From Armatimonadota bacterium (GTDB lineage Bacteria > Armatimonadota > UBA5829 > DTJY01): DNA of 64,000 bases. Both the position numbers and the translations under genes were made by a program. Of this stretch, positions 59,854 to 64,000 are shown one piece after another. The stretch covers positions 1-64,000 of the forward strand of contig JARYMF010000016.1 of NCBI GenBank assembly GCA_029907255.1. The letters run 5' to 3'. The notes below the pieces were generated by a model. The model was not told the origin of the DNA, ran no database searches, and saw nothing but the letters and a program-made list of their open reading frames with translations. Positions within the stretch are counted from its first letter, which is position 1. Each line of letters starts with the position of its first letter.

Positions 59854-61107
59854 TTACAGAGTATAGCGCTCAAGTTTTCCTGCAATTTCGCGAGAGACTT
59901 CTGCTTCAACAAGAATGCCAGTGGTTGTGTATTCTGCTTTTAGTACGCGACCATTTTCATAACACAGCGATACGAGGTCGCTCCGCTCGTAAGGGATACT
60001 TAGCGACATTCGAACCAAAAGACTTCTAAGAGTTTTAGAAAGCAGGTTCATCAATTGTCGAATTCCTTCGCGGTTTTTGGCTGAGATATAGACGCTATTT
60101 GGGGTTTCTGCTACAAGCTTGCGTAGCACATACTGGTCTTTGATTAAGTCACTCTTATTAAAAACGGTTACCATTGGCTTTTCATGCGAATTTAGCTCGT
60201 GGAGAACATTGCGGACAGCTTCCATTTGAGCCGTCATTTGTGGATGGCTCGCATCCACAACGTGAATTAGAAAATCGGATTCGGTAACTTCTTCAAGAGT
60301 GGCGCGAAAAGCAGCTACGAGTTCGTGAGGTAGCTTGCGAATGAAGCCTACCGTATCGGTTATCAACACTGCCCATCCGTCTGGAAGTACTACGCGTCTG
60401 GTGGTTGGATCAAGGGTGGCGAAAAGTTTCTGGTCTACCAAAACTTCCGACCCCGATAGGGTATTCAACAAGGTTGACTTTCCTGCGCTTGTATAGCCAA
60501 CAAGTGCTGCTGTTGGGAAAGGTAACTTACGGCGGCTTTCTTTTTGGACGCGACGATGTTGGCGAACTTCCTCGATTTCTTCGGAGAGGTCCGCAATTCG
60601 CTTTCTAATTCGCCTCCGGTCGCTTTCGAGTTTTGTTTCACCAGGCCCTCGTGTTCCTATACCGCCGCCAAGACGGCTCAATGCTTTGCCGCGGCCTGTG
60701 AGTCTTGGCAAAAGATAGTTGAGTTGGGCGAGCTCGACCTGAAGTTTGCCTTCGTGAGTGTGTGCTCGTTGCGCGAAAATGTCGAGAATAAGCTGAGTGC
60801 GGTCAATGACGCGTATCTCTAAAGCTTCCTCAAGATTCCTTTGTTGAATAGGAGTAAGATCGTCATTTACAACGACGAGATCTGCTTCTTTGCTTTTAGC
60901 TTCAGCAAAGAGTTCCTCAGCTTTTCCTTGCCCAACATAGTAAGCAATGTCCGGCTTTGCGCGCTTCTGGTGAAATTCGCCAGCAACTACAGCGCCCGCA
61001 GTTATTATTAGTTCTCTCAGTTCATCGAGCGACCAGCGGTTAGATTCTTCTTCAGATACATCCAGATTTACGATAATCGCTCGTTCGACGTGTCTAATCT
61101 CATGCAT
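59854..61107 (-). CDS. hflX: GTPase HflX
   Basis: A 417-residue ribosome-associated GTPase. The N-terminal HflX domain includes SLDELRELIITAGAVVAGEF and ARQ-type segments; the linker motif GIGTRGPGETKLESDRRRI, split here as GTRGPGETKLESDRR, is diagnostic. The G1 loop GYTSAGKST, G3 DTVGFIRKLPHELV (D-x-V-G) and G4 FNKSDL are present. HflX dissociates stalled or hibernating ribosomes. ATG 61107 is chosen over TTG 61113; no good SD lies upstream, and a TATAAT close to the ATG suggests a near-leaderless transcript. Confidence 0.93.
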   Translation of the reverse strand: MHEIRHVERAIIVNLDVSEEESNRWSLDELRELIITAGAVVAGEFHQKRAKPDIAYYVGQGKAEELFAEAKSKEADLVVVNDDLTPIQQRNLEEALEIRVIDRTQLILDIFAQRAHTHEGKLQVELAQLNYLLPRLTGRGKALSRLGGGIGTRGPGETKLESDRRRIRKRIADLSEEIEEVRQHRRVQKESRRKLPFPTAALVGYTSAGKSTLLNTLSGSEVLVDQKLFATLDPTTRRVVLPDGWAVLITDTVGFIRKLPHELVAAFRATLEEVTESDFLIHVVDASHPQMTAQMEAVRNVLHELNSHEKPMVTVFNKSDLIKDQYVLRKLVAETPNSVYISAKNREGIRQLMNLLSKTLRSLLVRMSLSIPYERSDLVSLCYENGRVLKAEYTTTGILVEAEVSREIAGKLERYTL

Positions 61108-61117
61108 TTCCAACTAT

Positions 61118-61123
61118 ATTATA
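61118..61123 (-). promoter_or_regulatory. Possible -10 element close to the hflX start
   Basis: TATAAT on the minus strand ends 11 bases before the hflX ATG (61107). A transcript from it would have a leader of only a few bases, and no SD is seen. The sequence 17 bases upstream, TCGCCA, is a poor -35. Confidence 0.35.
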
Positions 61124-61240
61124 CCCTGCAATTATTATTTTGGCGAGTTGGTTGACTATGCTGAGGGCGTTGCGTAGAATAGGAAGAGATTTAGAATTCG
61201 CCCTCTTTTAGAGTGTTGGGTGAGAGGGCTGTTGCTAATA

Positions 61241-62110
61241 ATGAATGAAATCACTCGACGCGAATGTCTAAAGCTTGGATTAACTCTTGGCATGACCTTT
61301 GTTTTGCCAGCGTTTTCATATTCAGAAAGGAAGACAGAGTCAAAAATGAAATTAGGTCTCGTTACTTACAACATTGCCAAGGATTGGGATATCCCGACCT
61401 TAATCGAAAAATGTAAAACGATTGGATTGCAAGGAGTCGAGCTTCGGACAACGCATGCGCATGGAGTAGAACCTTCTCTGGGGAAGCTTGAGCGTGCAGA
61501 AGTTAGAAAGCGGTTCGAAGATTCAGGAATCGTCCTTTGGGGCCTTGGCTCAGTATGTGAATTTCATTCGGACGACCATGCTGTTGTAAAGCAAAATATT
61601 GAAACGTGCAAGGATTTTATACTACTAGCCGAAGATGTCGGAGCAAAGGGTGTTAAAGTTAGACCTAACTCTCTTATGGAAGACAAGGGAATTCCAGTAG
61701 AGAAAACGCTAGAGCAGATTGGTCATGCATTAAGAGAATGTGGCAAGATTGCTATGGACCATGGGGTTGAATTATGGCTTGAGGTGCACGGTCGGGGAAC
61801 ATCTCATCCACCATATATAAGGACAATACTTGACCATTGTTCCCATCCGTCCGTTGGCGTCTGCTGGAATTCTAATGCAAGCGATGTTAAGGATGGTTCT
61901 GTAGCAGAGTACTTCAACCTTTTACGTAACGAGATAAAATCTTGTCATATCAACGAACTTTGGAATACGAATTACCCATGGCGAGAGCTTTTTTCGCTGC
62001 TTAAAGCTTCAGGTTATGATAGATTTACGCTTGCAGAAATACCTGACAGTCCAGATTCCGAACGGATTTTACGGTACTATCGCGCACTATGGATGGAGTT
62101 GATTAGATAA
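61241..62110 (+). CDS. Exported sugar isomerase/epimerase-like TIM barrel
   Basis: A 289-residue protein with a Tat-like leader (TRRECLKLGLTLGMTFVLPA) and a xylose-isomerase-like TIM barrel: LVTYNIAKDWD, IGLQGVELRTTHAHG, GAKGVKVRPN, VELWLEVHGRG (Glu metal ligand), VGVCWNSNASDV (Asp replaced by Asn?), SCHINELW and FTLAEIPDSPDS (Glu). The usual Asp after the sixth strand reads WNSNASD, so one ligand may be shifted. ATG 61241 is used; AGAGGG upstream is somewhat distant. It overlaps the next gene by one base (TAATG), so the two are coupled. Confidence 0.83.
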   Translation: MNEITRRECLKLGLTLGMTFVLPAFSYSERKTESKMKLGLVTYNIAKDWDIPTLIEKCKTIGLQGVELRTTHAHGVEPSLGKLERAEVRKRFEDSGIVLWGLGSVCEFHSDDHAVVKQNIETCKDFILLAEDVGAKGVKVRPNSLMEDKGIPVEKTLEQIGHALRECGKIAMDHGVELWLEVHGRGTSHPPYIRTILDHCSHPSVGVCWNSNASDVKDGSVAEYFNLLRNEIKSCHINELWNTNYPWRELFSLLKASGYDRFTLAEIPDSPDSERILRYYRALWMELIR

Positions 62111-62991
62111 TGGCAACCAGGAGAGACTTTCTCAAATTGGGTGCAGGGTTAGCCGCTGGGGTTGTTTGTAGTACAAATATTGCTAACGGTGCAGAATCAA
62201 TCTCTCGCAAAGGCGGCCCCGTTTTGAAGGTTGGCTGTGCGGCATACTCCTATAAAAAGTATCTTACAGCAAAAGAGAATCCTATAACGCTGGAAGACTT
62301 TCTTGATACTGTAGCAGAGATTGGTTGTGATGGAGTTGAAATTACATCCTATTATTTTCCAAACCCCGTTACTACGAGCTACCTAAATCGTTTAAAGCGA
62401 AAAGCTTTCCTGCTAGGCCTCGAAATTACCGGAATGTCAGTACGAAATAATTTCTGCGTACCTCCTGGAGATGTGCGGGAAAAGGAAGTGTCCGCCGTTC
62501 GTGAATGGATTCGTCGTGCATCAGAGCTAGGGGCGCCCTGCATTCGAATATTTGCCGGCGACCCACCTAAAGGTACTTTAAGCAAAGATGCTGCGCGTTG
62601 GGTAGCTGAGTGCATCGAGGCCTGCGGGGACGTAGCCGAAAAACATGGCGTTATGCTAGCTTTAGAAAACCATGGAGCATTTACTGGCAACGTAGAAAAT
62701 TTTCTGGCAATTATAAAGGAAGTAAAAACAAGTTGGTTTGGTGTCAATCTTGATACAGGCAATTTTCGAGGCGACGACCCGTATAAGGATATAGAAAAAG
62801 CTGCGCCCTATGCTATAACAACTCATGTAAAAACAACGGTTTCGCCCCAAAAGCCAGCTGATTACAAAATGATAGCAAATATACTCAAAAATGTTGGCTA
62901 TCGAGGATATCTCATTTTGGAATACGAAGCCGCAGAAGAGCCAAGGATAGCTGTTCCGGAAATTGTTCGTGCCATGAAAGAGGCAGTTTAA
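62110..62991 (+). CDS. Tat-exported sugar isomerase/epimerase-like TIM barrel
   Basis: A 293-residue protein with a Tat leader (TRRDFLKLGAGLAAGVVCS) and the TIM-barrel pattern CAAYSYKKYLTAKENPITLE, IGCDGVEITSYYFP, GAPCIRIFAGDPP, VMLALENHGAFTGN (Glu ligand), WFGVNLDTGNFRGDDP (Asp), TTHVKTTV and GYLILEYEAAEEP (Glu). All metal-binding positions look intact. The extended loop YSYKKYLTAKEN is typical of planctomycete-type members of this superfamily. The start overlaps the stop of the preceding gene. Second of three consecutive exported TIM barrels. Confidence 0.87.
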   Translation: MATRRDFLKLGAGLAAGVVCSTNIANGAESISRKGGPVLKVGCAAYSYKKYLTAKENPITLEDFLDTVAEIGCDGVEITSYYFPNPVTTSYLNRLKRKAFLLGLEITGMSVRNNFCVPPGDVREKEVSAVREWIRRASELGAPCIRIFAGDPPKGTLSKDAARWVAECIEACGDVAEKHGVMLALENHGAFTGNVENFLAIIKEVKTSWFGVNLDTGNFRGDDPYKDIEKAAPYAITTHVKTTVSPQKPADYKMIANILKNVGYRGYLILEYEAAEEPRIAVPEIVRAMKEAV

Positions 62992-63021
62992 TTTTGTTCT
63001 AAAGGAAAGGAAGTGCTTTTT

Positions 63022-63894
63022 ATGCAAAGGATTTTTCGAATTACTAGTATTGTAATTATCACCGTTTTAATCGTTGCAGTAGCCGCATATGCAGCAAAAA
63101 CACCGAAGGTTTATTTGTGTTGCGAGACATACAGTGTTAGAAGCTTGATGGGAGAGGGCGAGGGGAAGTATACCCCCATAACCGTGATGAAGCTTATGAA
63201 GGAAATGGGCATGAAAGGCGTTGCTCTAAATGATATTTGGATGAAATCCTACGACAAATCCTACCTTGACCAGATTAAGAAAGCGGCTAAGGAAAACGGC
63301 ATAATAGTCGCGGCACTTATCTGCGAAGGAAATCTAGCTACCGACGATGAGGAAGCAAGAAAGCGCCAGATAGAAGTAAACAAAATGAAACTTCGAGCGG
63401 CAGGATACCTTGGGGCTAAAGTAGTCAGATTCGATCTTGGAGGCACCGGCGACCCAGTACGTGATGGCACAGTGGGCGTCCAGCGTGTTATTGATGCATT
63501 CAATCAACTTATCCCGCTTGCAAAGGAATTGAATGTGAAGATAACTATCGAAAACCATGGCGGAGTGTCAAAAAAAGCCGATTGGATTATTCAAATCATC
63601 AAAGGAACGGATCCCAAATGGGTGGGTTCTTGCTTGGATTTTAAGAATTGGCCCAAAGACATACTCTACGAAGAAAATGCAAAGCTTGCTCCATATGCAT
63701 ATCATACTCATGCCAAGGCACATTCATTTAACGCGCAGGGCGAGGAAGAGAGTGTTGAATTTGGCAGAATCCTAAAAATGCTCAAGGATGCGAAATACAA
63801 GGGCGCCATCTCAATTGAATACGAAGGCGGTGGAGATGAGGTTGCCGGAGTGAAAAAGACAAGAGATTTGATACTCAAGTATTGGAAAATGTAA
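63022..63894 (+). CDS. Exported sugar isomerase/epimerase-like TIM barrel
   Basis: A 290-residue protein with an N-terminal hydrophobic signal (TSIVIITVLIVAVAAYAA), so Sec- rather than Tat-exported, and a TIM barrel: VYLCCETYSVRSL, MGMKGVALND, GAKVVRFDLGG, VKITIENHGGVSKKA (Glu ligand), WVGSCLDFKNWP (Asp), AYHTHAKAHSF and GAISIEYEGGGDE (Glu). ATG 63022 follows an AAGGAAG-type SD at nine to ten bases; GTG 63013 is too close to it. It is 30 bases after the second TIM barrel. The mixture of Sec and Tat routes in one set of paralogs is unusual. Confidence 0.86.
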   Translation: MQRIFRITSIVIITVLIVAVAAYAAKTPKVYLCCETYSVRSLMGEGEGKYTPITVMKLMKEMGMKGVALNDIWMKSYDKSYLDQIKKAAKENGIIVAALICEGNLATDDEEARKRQIEVNKMKLRAAGYLGAKVVRFDLGGTGDPVRDGTVGVQRVIDAFNQLIPLAKELNVKITIENHGGVSKKADWIIQIIKGTDPKWVGSCLDFKNWPKDILYEENAKLAPYAYHTHAKAHSFNAQGEEESVEFGRILKMLKDAKYKGAISIEYEGGGDEVAGVKKTRDLILKYWKM

Positions 63895-63943
63895 TAATCT
63901 ATGGCAACTTACATATACTTTCTTTTAAGGGAGCAGGGATTTT

Positions 63944-64000
63944 ATGAATGTGACAGGATTGGCACTTTGTGCATTCATTGCAATTGCCTTTGCCACGATC
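63944..64000 (+). CDS. Start of an exported or membrane protein, cut by window end
   Basis: ATG 63944 follows an AAGGGAGCAGG SD-like sequence at normal spacing and opens a frame to the window end. The 19 visible residues (MNVTGLALCAFIAIAFATI) are hydrophobic, consistent with a signal peptide. The gene is co-directional with the three TIM-barrel genes, 49 bases downstream. Nothing more can be said about its product. Confidence 0.6.
   Translation, partial: MNVTGLALCAFIAIAFATI

Noticed and set aside
1..64000. tRNA, rRNA, insertion-sequence or prophage genes
   Set aside because: No cloverleaf-type sequence, rRNA motif, transposase, integrase or phage structural gene was recognised while reading both strands.

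Overview
The window is a gene-dense stretch of about 54 protein genes from a bacterium that specialises in complex carbohydrates. The repertoire includes Tat-exported Gfo/Idh/MocA oxidoreductases, xylose-isomerase-like TIM barrels, DUF1080 and ThuA domains, DUF4091 and GHL10-type hydrolases, UroD-like proteins, DUF6785-type membrane proteins and a sulfatase. This mixture is typical of uncultured Armatimonadota and of Planctomycetota, Lentisphaerota or Sumerlaeota-like lineages. My best guess is Armatimonadota, at low confidence, because no rRNA or other phylogenetic marker is present. Base composition is moderate, and TTG and GTG starts are common where a Shine-Dalgarno (SD) sequence fixes them. 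I saw no tRNA, rRNA, insertion sequence, CRISPR array or phage gene.

Layout. 1-4101 (+): two paralogous beta-propeller hydrolase-like proteins around a helical-barrel protein. 4098-10477 (-): a probable six-gene operon running from a promoter at 10496-10524 (ProA-like dehydrogenase, GH42-like secreted protein, creatininase family protein, two small Cys-containing paralogs, Kelch protein). 10600-12611: an alpha/beta hydrolase and a GT87 membrane protein. 12876-18596 (+): a five-gene operon closed by a clear terminator (two TIM-barrel isomerases, a GHL10 protein with an inserted domain, an exported Gfo/Idh/MocA protein, an exported TIM barrel). 18623-26840: DUF1080 protein, GH130, a putative glycosidase, ApbE, two exported Gfo/Idh/MocA proteins and a ThuA-DUF1080 fusion. 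26905-29803 (-): an HtrA-type protease with a degenerate protease-like partner. 29957-32153 (+): an ABC-2 exporter and a TPR protein.

32257-44304 is visibly richer in G and C at third codon positions. It holds a DUF6785-type membrane protein, a fucose-isomerase-like protein, an iron-sulfur flavoprotein, a sulfatase, a three-gene unit of cysteine desulfurase-like, UroD-like and sugar-phosphate cupin proteins, two paralogous lipoproteins and an ADP-ribosylglycohydrolase. The gap before the desulfurase-like gene carries an array of eight 21-bp repeats. The repeat junctions form dyads of the type TTGTAC-N4-GTACAA, and a matching dyad lies just below the desulfurase promoter. I regard this as the most unusual non-coding structure here.

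44353-64000 contains a second UroD-like protein, a PdxA-family enzyme, an archaeal-type IMP cyclohydrolase (PurO), a LamG plus helical-barrel glycosidase, TspO, a DUF4091 protein, a GHL10 protein, a GH38 alpha-mannosidase, a heparinase II/III-like lyase, a radical SAM protein, HflX, and three consecutive exported TIM barrels.

Taken together, the genes suggest removal of sugars from glycans by ordinary glycosidases and, in parallel, by an oxidative route. In that route an NAD-dependent Gfo/Idh/MocA enzyme makes a keto-glycoside, a DUF1080 protein cleaves it, and TIM-barrel enzymes and dehydrogenases process the product. This is inferred from gene families, not demonstrated. No transcription factor and no dedicated sugar importer were recognised in the 64 kb.
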